NCBI GenBank assembly: GCA_964035575.1
Contig: OZ037842.1
Coordinates: forward strand, 1,364,001 to 1,428,000
Origin: Rhynchopus sp. YZ270_cl-10
Taxonomy: Eukaryota > Euglenozoa > Diplonemea > Diplonemida > Diplonemidae
Direction: 5' to 3'
Length of the DNA stretch: 64,000 nucleotides
Shown: positions 30,876 to 39,473 of the stretch, in pieces
Layout: each line of letters starts with the position of its first letter
How positions within the stretch are numbered: position 1 is the stretch's first letter
The notes under the pieces: model-generated
Seen by the model: only the letters and a program-made list of their open reading frames with translations
The model's database searches: none
Told to the model about the DNA's origin: nothing
Translations under genes and position numbers: made by a program

Positions 30876-31964
30876 ATGATGAAAACACTTCTTATGTGTG
30901 CTGCATTGGTCAGCTGTGCACAGTGCGACGTTGTCTCTCAATGTGAAGCCGAATCCTGCTCTGCCCTCGAACGCAAATCCGTGGACAACCGCAACGGGCT
31001 GAACGTCAGCTACCTGGAAGGAGGGAACCGCAACGGGCAGCTACTCGTCTTCATCCACGGCTTCCCGGAGCACAGCGGGACGTGGCGTGCACAGCTTACA
31101 CACTTTGCTGCTCGCGGGTTCTGGGTGGTTGCGTACGACCAGCGTGGGTACGGAAGCACCACAGGGTGGGACCAGGACGACGTTGAGTCCTTCTCTGCGA
31201 TGAACCTTGCGCGCGACGCTGTGGGGCTCATCCAGGCCATTGGCGGCACCAACGCGGTTCTGATTGGCCACGACTGGGGGTCTTTTGTTGCCTTTTTCAC
31301 TGCCATCCTCCGCCCCGACGTTATCACTGGCCTTATGTGCATGTCTGCACCTGCCATCATCCCCACAACAATGGAGACCAACCCTGCCCAGCGTGCTATG
31401 GAGGCTATGGCACAGCTGAACGCTGCTGGGTTGATGCACTACCAGCAGTTCCTTGCCACACCGGAGGCAGAAACGGCGATTCTGGCAGACCCGCGGACGT
31501 GGGTGAAGAACTGTTACCGCACTTCGATGGGGGAGAGCCCTTTCAAGGTGGACCTTGCTGCAGGGAAGATGTACCCGCTGGCGTTCCCCATTGGCACCGA
31601 GCTGTTTGGACAGCTTGAGGAGAGCCACCCGCAGGCGAGCTTTGTGCCAGAGGAGGATTTGGACAGCATTGCTGAGTCCTTTGCAAACAACGGAGTCAGG
31701 GGTGCACTCAACTACTACAAGATGTTCGTGAAGAACGTCGAGTTTCTGCAAATCTTTGCCGGCTCGCACCTGAAAATGCCCTACGCCTTCCTCATCGGCG
31801 AGCACGATGTTCTCCTCCAAGCGTACTACCGTGAATTCACCCTCCTCGACCAAATGCCCACCTTCACCCGCAAGGATATCATCCCCGGGGCAGGTCACTG
31901 GGTGCAACAGGAGAAGCCAGAGGAGACCAACGCCCTCATTGACACCTTCCTCTCCGCTTTGTAG
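30876..31964 (+). CDS. Secreted epoxide-hydrolase-like alpha/beta hydrolase, copy 1
   Basis: 362 residues, no intron. A signal peptide (residues 1 to about 17, MMKTLLMCAALVSCAQC) is followed by an alpha/beta-hydrolase fold of the soluble epoxide hydrolase type. It has the oxyanion motif HGFP (61-64), the nucleophile Asp133 in GHDWGS, the acid Asp311 in GEHD, and the base His341 in GAGHW. The lid region contains paired tyrosines (NYYKM, near 280), which in this family activate the epoxide. The triad with an Asp nucleophile is shared with haloalkane dehalogenases, but the GHDWG context favours epoxide hydrolase. The likely site is the secretory pathway or outside the cell. The start is the first ATG; the upstream TTG was not used. 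It is tandem with the gene at 33950. Confidence 0.85.
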   Translation: MMKTLLMCAALVSCAQCDVVSQCEAESCSALERKSVDNRNGLNVSYLEGGNRNGQLLVFIHGFPEHSGTWRAQLTHFAARGFWVVAYDQRGYGSTTGWDQDDVESFSAMNLARDAVGLIQAIGGTNAVLIGHDWGSFVAFFTAILRPDVITGLMCMSAPAIIPTTMETNPAQRAMEAMAQLNAAGLMHYQQFLATPEAETAILADPRTWVKNCYRTSMGESPFKVDLAAGKMYPLAFPIGTELFGQLEESHPQASFVPEEDLDSIAESFANNGVRGALNYYKMFVKNVEFLQIFAGSHLKMPYAFLIGEHDVLLQAYYREFTLLDQMPTFTRKDIIPGAGHWVQQEKPEETNALIDTFLSAL

Positions 31965-32155
31965 GTAGTTTTGAGTGTATTCGTCAGTTTTTAGTTGAAT
32001 TTTTAGTATCATATTGCATTCCGAAAAAAAATCCCCATTTAAAAAAAAAACCCCCCGTTGCTGCCCCCTTTACACCCCAAACAAAAACAAAAGATTCGCT
32101 GTCACTACCGATATATTTTCTCTAGCGGGGTGACCTGGATGCGTTTTTTCTTCAA

Positions 32156-32455
32156 AGGTGACTGAGCGTGCGAGGCTTGGTGCATCTTACCCAACTTTTC
32201 ATTTTTTGCTCTGTTTTTTTTTTATTTTTTTATTTTGCCGGGGTTCGATACCCCCGCGGAGTGTCAGTGCCTGCGTCTCAGAGGCGTTTGCACTATCAAC
32301 CATGGTTTGGAGTCAGTCTGAGTTAGTCTGAGTCATCTCGCATTCCTCTCACACTTGAGTGTGAGGAGTGCGAGAAGAGTCCGATCCTCGGCCTGATCCA
32401 AAAATCAGTCTGACTCAGACTGACTACAATACATGATCAACTTCACTTTTTTTTT
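32156..32455 (+). repeat. Composite A+B repeat split by a foldback element
   Basis: A at 32156-32200 (GGTGACTGAGCGTGCGAGGC). B at 32236-32300 (GGGGTTCGATACCCCCGCGG, CCTGCGTCTCAGAGGCG, TTTGCACTATCAAC). The expected continuation CTTCACTTTTTTTT resumes at 32441. Confidence 0.65.
32301..32435. mobile_element. Foldback MITE nested in a B repeat
   Basis: 135 bases between two copies of ATCAAC (32295-32300 and 32436-32441), a 6-base target duplication. Outer arms are AGTCAGTCTGAGT-type repeats and the inner hairpin is CTCGCATTCCTCTCACAC with its complement. Ends are CATG...CATG. Confidence 0.75.
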
Positions 32456-32541
32456 GCATGTTCCCCAAGATTTAAGATAGGGGAAAAGAATGAAAATATC
32501 AAGAATTCCAGAATATTTCCTCTCCGCAATACTCTCTTTGT

Positions 32542-32580
32542 TAGGTGATGAAGCAAAGGCTTGTCATATTACCAACCCTT
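32542..32580 (+). repeat. A-type repeat, degenerate
   Basis: TAGGTGATGAAGCAAAGGCT then TGTCATATTACCAACCC. Confidence 0.35.
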
Positions 32581-32894
32581 TTTTCTCTCTTTTTTTTTTG
32601 TCTTCAAATTGTTTTGAGTCCAAAAATTTTTGGCAGAAGGTGTACCGCCTGCCCATCAATAAATAGGATCTTAACTTCTTTGGATATGAATTTTTTCAAT
32701 GCCAACCGAAACGGCTTTCTTTCAGCTACAAAACACATTCCCAGGGTGTGTACACCTTTCGTACTACCCTCCTCCCCCAACCCATTTATCAAGAACTAAA
32801 AAACTCAACCAAAAGAAGCGTTCACGTACAAAAGCTAGTGTCAGACTATGTAGATGGGTTGTAATACACTATGACGTACTTTAGGCCACATTGA

Positions 32895-33006
32895 TGGTGC
32901 TTTCGGAAGTCGGTCAACGACCTGTCGGCGACCTGTCAATATCAGGGGGGGTGTATAGAGTCCCTGTGTCAGCGACCTGTCAATATCGACCCCTCCCGGA
33001 GCACCA
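32895..33006. mobile_element. TGGTGC inverted-repeat MITE, copy 1
   Basis: It starts TGGTGCTTTCGGAAG and ends CTCCCGGAGCACCA, with internal repeats of CGACCTGTCAATATC. Flanks ATTGA/ATTAA may be a decayed 5-base duplication. Copy 2 is at 55264-55332. Confidence 0.6.
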
Positions 33007-33115
33007 ATTAAACGTACCTTTTTTTCAAAAAAAGCACTAAGGGTCCGAGGCTCATCTTTACCAGCTGTTCTCTTTATTTTTTTTCTCTTTTTTTTCTTCC
33101 CCCCTTTTTTTCCTC

Positions 33116-33418
33116 CAGTATCTGCGTCCCGGAGGCGTTTGTACTGGATATTTCCCCCCCCCCCCTCCTTTCTCCGTTAACAATCATACACGATAACACC
33201 CCTACACCCTACACCTCCCCCTCCCCAAAGACAAAGAGTCATAATCATAACGTCATCTTCGCGTTGTCGATGAGACTCTGCACCTTTTTTTTTATCTTTT
33301 TTTGTTGTGGTGCGTCCACCACAGTGCTTTTTTTTTTTTTTTGCACTTCCTCCCCTCTTTGAGATTCCTAAGCATAAGACGCTTACGTTAAATCTAAAAT
33401 GTTCGCAACTTTTCTCTT
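33116..33418 (+). repeat. B fragment and a degenerate A unit
   Basis: B fragment at 33116-33146 (CAGTATCTGCGTCCCGGAGG). A-like unit at 33361-33418 (CCTAAGCATAAGACGCTTAC). Confidence 0.35.
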
Positions 33419-33949
33419 TTTCCCCCCTAATATTCAACATTTAGGGTTTTTTCTGTATTTCATGAATGAAGGTAGCCCCCTTTTTACCAAGCTATATGCC
33501 TACCGCATATGCTTGATTTTTTTTCAAAATGAGCAGTTTTTCCCCCCCTTCCTCATCTCGAAAAAACCCTTTTTCTCCGATCAAGCCAATCTCTTTTTGG
33601 CTGCGAGAGAGTGTGTGCGGTGAAGGAAAGGTGATAAAAAACTGTACATTCTGATCCAAAAAGGGGTGCCTCCGGTTTCGTTCCTTTTTTTTCTTTTTTC
33701 TTATTATTTATGGGACCATTTTTGTTGATCCCTCACCATATACTATCAATTTATTGATTGCATATGATGAAAATATTTTTTCGCAACTTCGTATTCATCG
33801 TTTTCTCTGTTTTCTTTTTCTTCTCTCTTTCTTGTGCACTGGGCACATTCTTTCTTTATAGCAGCAACGCATAAAACAAAACAGTCACCCTGCATTTTGA
33901 AACCTTTCTCCACAGTACCTCAGGTTTCCATCGCAGAGACAAACGAACA

Positions 33950-35221
33950 ATGGCGAGTAGAGGAGTCATAGCAGCGTTGTGTGTGTCGGTGGTTGTGGGG
34001 TGCGAAACGGATAGTGGATGCCCGTCTGGGCACAGCTGTGACGTACCGGCTTCTGTTGTATGCAGTGACGCGCAAGACCCGAACACCGTGTGCGGCAGTG
34101 AGACGTGCTGCTCGGAAGGGCATTCCTGTCAAGAAGCTGCCTCCGGTGTGGCGTACTGTCTCCCCAAGACCGGTGTCTGCATGGAAGATGAGCCCCACCT
34201 CGAACGCAAATCCGTGGACAACCGCAACGGGCTGAACGTCAGCTACCTGGAAGGAGGGAACCGCAACGGGCAGCTACTCGTCTTCATCCACGGCTTCCCG
34301 GAGCACAGCGGGACGTGGCGTGCACAGCTTACACACTTTGCTGCTCGCGGGTTCTGGGTGGTTGCGTACGACCAGCGTGGGTACGGAAGCACCACAGGGT
34401 GGAACCAGGACGACGTTGAGTCCTTCTCTGCGATGAACCTTGCGCGCGACGCTGTGGGGCTCATCCAGGCCATTGGCGGCACCAACGCGGTTCTGATTGG
34501 CCACGACTGGGGGTCTGTCACCGCCTATTTTACCGCTGTGACGCGCCCCGACATTGTAAACGGTGTTGTGTGCATGTCCGTTCCGCTTGTCACACCTGCG
34601 GTTATGGACCCTGCCCCTGGTGCGCCAATCGTTGACTTCTTCACGCAGCTCTATCTTGGTGGGCTGCAGCACTACCAGCAGTTCCTTACCACACCGGAGG
34701 CAGAGGCGGCGATTCTTGCAGACCCGCGGACGTGGGTGGAGAACCTGTACCGTGTGTCGATGGGGGAGAGCCCTTTCAAGGTGGACCTTGCTGCTGGGGA
34801 GACGTACCCGCTGATCTACCCGCAGGGGGAGGATTTGTTCTACCGTCTGTTGGAGGAACATCCGTACCCGACGTTCCTTGAGGCGGATGTGCTGGACACT
34901 GCTGCTGCGGGGTTTGCGGCGAACGGTGCCAGGGGTGCACTGAACTACTACCGGATGTACATCAGGAACTTCGAGGACCTGCAGCTCTTTGCAGCTGCAG
35001 AGATGAGCGTCCCGTATGCATTCATCGGTGGCGAACACGACCTTGTCGTTGAAGCTAGTCAACTCGCCTACAGCCAGCTCGACACCCTCAAAGGCTTCAC
35101 TCGCAAAGACCTCGTCCCCGGGGCAGGTCATTGGGTGCAACAGGAGAAGCCAGAGGAGACCATAAAACTGATTCAGAAGCTTCTGCGTGTTGTGCGTAGG
35201 AGGGAGAGACAGAACGCATAG
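33950..35221 (+). CDS. Secreted epoxide-hydrolase-like protein with Cys-rich head, copy 2
   Basis: 423 residues, no intron. A signal peptide (MASRGVIAALCVSVVVG) is followed by about 60 residues with ten cysteines (CETDSGCPSGHSC, CGSETCCSEGHSC, GVC). This head is missing from copy 1 and looks like a disulphide-rich module. The hydrolase then repeats the copy 1 architecture: HGFP, GHDWGS with the Asp nucleophile, GEHD and GAGHW. DNA from about 34199 to 34515 is almost identical to copy 1, and the later part is clearly diverged. The function is probably epoxide or related ester hydrolysis outside the cytosol. The Cys-rich head may bind a surface or partner, which is inference. Confidence 0.82.
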   Translation: MASRGVIAALCVSVVVGCETDSGCPSGHSCDVPASVVCSDAQDPNTVCGSETCCSEGHSCQEAASGVAYCLPKTGVCMEDEPHLERKSVDNRNGLNVSYLEGGNRNGQLLVFIHGFPEHSGTWRAQLTHFAARGFWVVAYDQRGYGSTTGWNQDDVESFSAMNLARDAVGLIQAIGGTNAVLIGHDWGSVTAYFTAVTRPDIVNGVVCMSVPLVTPAVMDPAPGAPIVDFFTQLYLGGLQHYQQFLTTPEAEAAILADPRTWVENLYRVSMGESPFKVDLAAGETYPLIYPQGEDLFYRLLEEHPYPTFLEADVLDTAAAGFAANGARGALNYYRMYIRNFEDLQLFAAAEMSVPYAFIGGEHDLVVEASQLAYSQLDTLKGFTRKDLVPGAGHWVQQEKPEETIKLIQKLLRVVRRRERQNA

Positions 35222-35852
35222 GGTGTGGGCAGTATTGGAAGTGTGCTCTGCAGCTTTGTATTGCAGCGTCACCTTGGTGTCCCTCCCCCATTTATTCCCT
35301 TTAATGGGATGCCACCTAACGATCGCATTGTTTTGATATGTTTTATTGGAGTGATGCGTTGTTCGCACGTTTGAACTATTCTTTTCTAAAATGTTTGGAA
35401 AAACTGTACTCCGTATGGTAGTACACGGATCCATCCACGCGCTTCATCTCTTTTTATCGTCTTTATAACTTCCATTTTTATTATGTTGAGCGGTTTTGCA
35501 TTCACTTTTTCCACTTTTATGGTGTTGGACCAAACGGGACAAAAAGGTCACAAAAAACGCACCCTGGGTGACTCTGATATGCCAAAACGGACCACACCTT
35601 CGATCATTTTTTTGTTGTTCATTAATTCATAAGGTTTGCCCTCTTTTCCCTCTTTCTCTCTCTCTCTCTCTCTCTCTGTCCCTTTTTCTTTTGTCAAGCA
35701 ACGGCTTGTTCCGATTCTTTTTTCATTTTCAAAGATTTTGAGTGGAAACGGAAACGTCGAGGGGAAAACCAAATGTCGAGCAGCGTATACAACAATATTT
35801 GCTAGCACTATTCAACATTACCTTCCCCCGACGCTGTCTGCGTATGCCTAGT

Positions 35853-36009
35853 CATACCTAGAAAGCGAATATGATATTCGGCCTATATTCGGATCCAAAA
35901 TTCTTGGGCCATATTCGGCCTATATTCGGATCCGAATATCGTATTCGGATCCGAATATAGGCCGAATATCCGAATATAGGGCGAATATGATATTCGCTTT
36001 CTAGGTATG
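35853..36009. mobile_element. Palindromic element with 6-base duplication, 157 bp
   Basis: It begins CATACCTAGAAAGCGAATAT and ends in its reverse complement. CCTAGT flanks both sides (35847-35852 and 36010-36015). The interior is made of TATTCGGATCC-type palindromes and is non-coding. Confidence 0.7.
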
Positions 36010-36019
36010 CCTAGTGGAG

Positions 36020-36056
36020 GCTGTATTGTGATGGGCAATCATCATAATACAGAAAC
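36020..36056. mobile_element. Short MITE relative, adjacent
   Basis: CTGTATTGTGATGGGCAATC followed by ATCATAATACAG is a minimal palindrome sharing the TTGCCCATCA arm with the MITEs at 16171 and 45080. It sits 5 bases after the previous duplication. Confidence 0.5.
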
Positions 36057-36375
36057 CACTGCCTACCCCCCTTCTCATGGGGGTTCTTTTTATGTCACCT
36101 CATGCAAATGAAGGAGTTAGAAACAAAGCATTTTGAACACACTTTGCGGTTCTGGGGAATTGCACTGCAGCGCCACGTTTCACCAAACAGGTTGCGGTGT
36201 GTGCGTTTCACCACCTCTCCCATGGGTTTTATCGTGTGATGAGTGTTAAGTTTCTATTTTCGACGTTCATAAAATAGTATTCCAGCAAGAACTACTTACC
36301 CCCGCAATTTTGATTTTGCTATGCTTCACCTTTTATTGGTGTCTGCACATTATCGAATCCCCGTTGATTTCTTGA

Positions 36376-36413
36376 GACTGAGCACGAGAGGCTTAGGTTC
36401 ATCTTATCAACTT
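36376..36413 (+). repeat. A-type repeat, canonical
   Basis: Stem CTGAGC-ACGAGAG-GCTTAG (36378-36396, with one G-U pair), then GTTCATCTTATCAACTTTTT. Confidence 0.6.
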
Positions 36414-37024
36414 TTTTCTAAATTTTACACGATTTTTTTTTTTTGACACATTCTGTTGGCAGCAGAGTGGGGCATGAACCCATATCCTCTGTTGAGGTCG
36501 CTGTTGCCACCAGAAAAATATATTCCCTTTTTCGGCACAAAGAAGAGTAGGTCATACTTTCTCTTTTCTGCGTTTCCTTTCCACCACCCTTTTGAGGAGC
36601 CTCAGGGCCAGTCTCCGGTTCTCAGTCAGCTTGCTGGCTGGGAGAACCGGGGTATCTTTCTGTACGGTTCCTGGTTAGACACGACCCATAGACCTTCGCC
36701 GCAAAGGGAACGGTAGGTTACACTGACATCCACATCCTGCCTGCGGCTCCGCCATCGAGGGAGTGGGCCAAGCAAGGGGCACCGCTGCAGACACTGCTTC
36801 TGGAAATCGCCTGCCCCTTGTGTTTTGTTGTTGTTCTTTTTCTTCTGTTCGCTGGTCGGAGCAACCAATACGGGGAACAATCGCTTAGCTTTTTTTTCTC
36901 AAAACCCCCCCCGCCCCAATCGTCGAACAAAAAGACCTACAACCCCCCCAGTTTCGCCGTCTTACCCCCTTCTCCCTCTACCCAACCCAACTCCCACTTT
37001 AGTAATAATTCTTTATCCAAAAAA

Positions 37025-38833
37025 ATGGAATTCACCGTTGTTTGTGGTGCTGTGGAGGTGGGGAGGGAGTATACGGGGGAGGCTAGTTTGGAGGGGTTGA
37101 AGGGGATGGTGAGGGGTGTGGTTGAGGAGCACTTGGAGGGCAACGATGACGAATTTGACCTGCGTGTTGCACAGCACATGCTCGCTGACGATGTGGACGT
37201 GGCTGGCCTCTCCTCTGGCTGCACCATCGAGGTTGTGTACGCACAGGACACCCTGGCACGACGCAAGCTCCGTGCCACCTACAAGGACTACTCCTTTTTA
37301 GCAGGCGGCACAAAAACTCCCTGCTACCTCAACAAAGAGCTCCACAGCCAGGAAGGGTACTCTCACATGAGCAGGGTATACTCCGCCATTAAGCATGGCG
37401 ACGTTGAGCTGTCGACACTACTGTTTCATGCCTATCCTTCCAAGGTGCGGGATCCTGGCGTTGTGGGTTTGTGTCTCGCCCATGAGAAGGTGTTTTTGCT
37501 TTTGCTTGACCCTGTATTCGAGATGGAGCAATATCTGCAACCAACGGTATGGTCCCAGGCTTTGTACCATTATAGGATTGCGACGATCGGTTATTTGGTA
37601 CATAACTTAGGGTGGTTGGAGGCTCTAAAGGGGTATCCTGTCTTGCGGGATAACTTTGTGCGTGGAGTTCTGTTGTGTCCACCGTCACGCTCCATCTCAG
37701 ACCCGCAAGCTCTTCTCGAAGGGGTACTATACAATGAAGGAAACTCAATGTACCTCCCGGTCCTGATTGATTCTTTTAATCAAGGGAGACAGTCGCCAGC
37801 AACCTTTTTGCAGTTTCTTTTGCTTCTTATCTCGAAGGGTGCAGTTCCGGAGCGTGATATATTTGCAACGATTTACCGTTCAATTCCTGGTCGTGCAGTG
37901 CATATTTTTGTTGACAATGGGGCTGATATTAATGCAACCATTTCGGGACCTACCCTGCCGGTACGCCTTGTTAATGAGGTGGTTAAAAAGAACTGTCAAG
38001 CATGCTACCATGAGATGATTGTCGCATTGGGCAGTAGAGGCTATGACTTAGAACAGTCTGTAGCACCTGAAGGGACCTCTCTATTGATGGATGCCTGCAG
38101 AGGAACTCCTATCCCTCAAAACATTGCAGGGCTGGTCGAAGCAGGGGCTAATGTAAACATTTCCTACGAAGATGAGTCGTTGTTAGTATTGACTGCATCA
38201 GGACGGCATTGGGGGTCTCTTCGTGAGTTATTGAAGAGCGATACCATCGACATCAACTTTTGTGGAGACAATGAAAGAAGTGTTCTCATGGAAGCGGCTG
38301 GTATGGGTGCACTGAACGGAGTTCGTACCATACTCTCCGCCTCTCCGGACCTCTCTCTTGAAGATATAAAAGGGCGTACCGCGCTCTTTCATGCGGTAAC
38401 CTCAAAGAAGGCTGCTGTAGTAACGCTCCTCATCGATCACGGTGCGGAAGTAGATGGGGGTGCAACGACAGCGTTGGAGGAGGCTGTGGAAAGGGATGCT
38501 GCTGAAATCTGCAACATTCTGATACAGAATGGGGCGGACCTGAAGAGGGTGTGTGGAGGGAAAACGTATCGTGAGCTTGCGGCGTCGAAGAGCATTGCAG
38601 TGAAGAAGCTGTTTGAGGTGGGCAAGAAGGCTTCCAAGAAGCGTAAGAGGGCCGAGGAGGAGGAAGAAGAGGAAGAGGAGGAGGAGGAGACGAAGCTTAA
38701 ATGCCATGTGTGCAGGGCAACCGCAACCAAAGCAGGTGTGGCCTTCGAATCAACACTCTCAGTCAAGCGGCATGTGGTCATGAAGCATAAGATGGAATGG
38801 AGTGTATACACAAAACGCTACAAAAATAAATGA
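37025..38833 (+). CDS. Ankyrin-repeat protein with a C-terminal C2H2-like zinc finger
   Basis: 602 residues, no intron. The start is the ATG at 37025 after an A-run. Earlier in-frame residues are hydrophobic or Pro/Ser-rich and unlike the rest. Residues 1-75 could form a ubiquitin-like or other small fold. The middle is helical. From about 285 to 530, ankyrin-like repeats are visible (VHIFVDNGADINA, LVEAGANVNIS, GRTALFHAV, LLIDHGAEVDGG, ILIQNGADLK). A basic KKASKKRKR nuclear-localisation-like segment and an acidic run of glutamates (about 539-553) precede CHVCRATATK...KRHVVMKH, a single C2H2-like finger. It may be a nuclear protein that links partners to nucleic acid. No orthologue recognised. 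Confidence 0.75.
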   Translation: MEFTVVCGAVEVGREYTGEASLEGLKGMVRGVVEEHLEGNDDEFDLRVAQHMLADDVDVAGLSSGCTIEVVYAQDTLARRKLRATYKDYSFLAGGTKTPCYLNKELHSQEGYSHMSRVYSAIKHGDVELSTLLFHAYPSKVRDPGVVGLCLAHEKVFLLLLDPVFEMEQYLQPTVWSQALYHYRIATIGYLVHNLGWLEALKGYPVLRDNFVRGVLLCPPSRSISDPQALLEGVLYNEGNSMYLPVLIDSFNQGRQSPATFLQFLLLLISKGAVPERDIFATIYRSIPGRAVHIFVDNGADINATISGPTLPVRLVNEVVKKNCQACYHEMIVALGSRGYDLEQSVAPEGTSLLMDACRGTPIPQNIAGLVEAGANVNISYEDESLLVLTASGRHWGSLRELLKSDTIDINFCGDNERSVLMEAAGMGALNGVRTILSASPDLSLEDIKGRTALFHAVTSKKAAVVTLLIDHGAEVDGGATTALEEAVERDAAEICNILIQNGADLKRVCGGKTYRELAASKSIAVKKLFEVGKKASKKRKRAEEEEEEEEEEEETKLKCHVCRATATKAGVAFESTLSVKRHVVMKHKMEWSVYTKRYKNK

Positions 38834-39473
38834 CTGTAGGATTTGGTAAACCAGGGAGTGTTTCTTTTCCAAAAAGGGGGTGTCAAAAAATGTAAGGACA
38901 CAAAAAAAAGCTTAGATTCCGCGGCGAGTGCAGGTGGCTCTGTGGGTGACGACAGAGGCCTGTAATATGACTTCCGACGGCAGTTTTAAAATTTTCAAAT
39001 CCCCGGTTTTTGTAAAGCGGGAAACGGCAACGCGCTTCATGCAGGCATTCACGCTTGCTGGAGTTTTTGTTTTGTTTTGGTTTATTGTTTTTGTTTTTGC
39101 GCAAAACCAGAGTATTTCTGATATATTCGCAACTCTGCTTTTGTACATGAGTGTATTGAATACGAGTCTTAGGTGCATCTTATAAACTTTTCTTCGCGTC
39201 TTTGTCCGATGTACGGTGAGGTGTTTGCACTTTCAACTTCTCTTGTTTTCACCCTATTTCAGACTTTTGACAGTTTTGTTTTTGTCTTTGTATTTGTCTT
39301 TCAAGGGATACTCACTTTACCCTTGACTCTTTGAGTATTTCCACAGAGTCATTGTTTTACCAGATACCACCAAAAGGATTGCCCTCTTCTACTCAATAAA
39401 TAAAAATTTACTTTACCACCTTCAATCCTCTCTTCCCAAACCACCCTCGCAAAACAGACACAAATACTTCACT
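38834..39473 (+). other. Gene-free spacer with B repeat
   Basis: An A-like stub occurs near 39156-39190 (GAATACGAGTCTTAGGTGCA). A B unit lies at 39199-39245 (TTTGTCCGATGTACGGTGAG, GTGTTTGCACTTTCAACTTC). The remainder is featureless. Confidence 0.5.
39199..39245 (+). repeat. B-type repeat, 3' half
   Basis: GTCCGATGTACGGTGAGGTG, TTTGCACTTTCAACTTCTC. Same strand as the genes. Confidence 0.5.

Larger units (their letters stand above)
31965..33949 (+). other. Gene-free spacer with repeats
   Basis: It contains the composite A+B repeat with a nested insertion, other hairpin repeats, an inverted-repeat element and several homopolymer runs. No gene was seen. A CTTTCTCCACAG acceptor at 33904-33915 precedes the next gene. 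Confidence 0.5.
35222..37024 (+). other. Gene-free spacer
   Basis: It holds two adjacent palindromic elements (35853-36056), one A repeat, and a CT-microsatellite (about 35657-35678). Polypyrimidine-rich sequence at 36960-37020 precedes the next start. Nothing else seen. Confidence 0.5.

Noticed and set aside
34274-35434. 386-residue minus-strand frame over the second hydrolase
   Set aside because: It mirrors a similar 323-residue frame over the first hydrolase and owes its length to the conserved sense sequence. No domain is seen.
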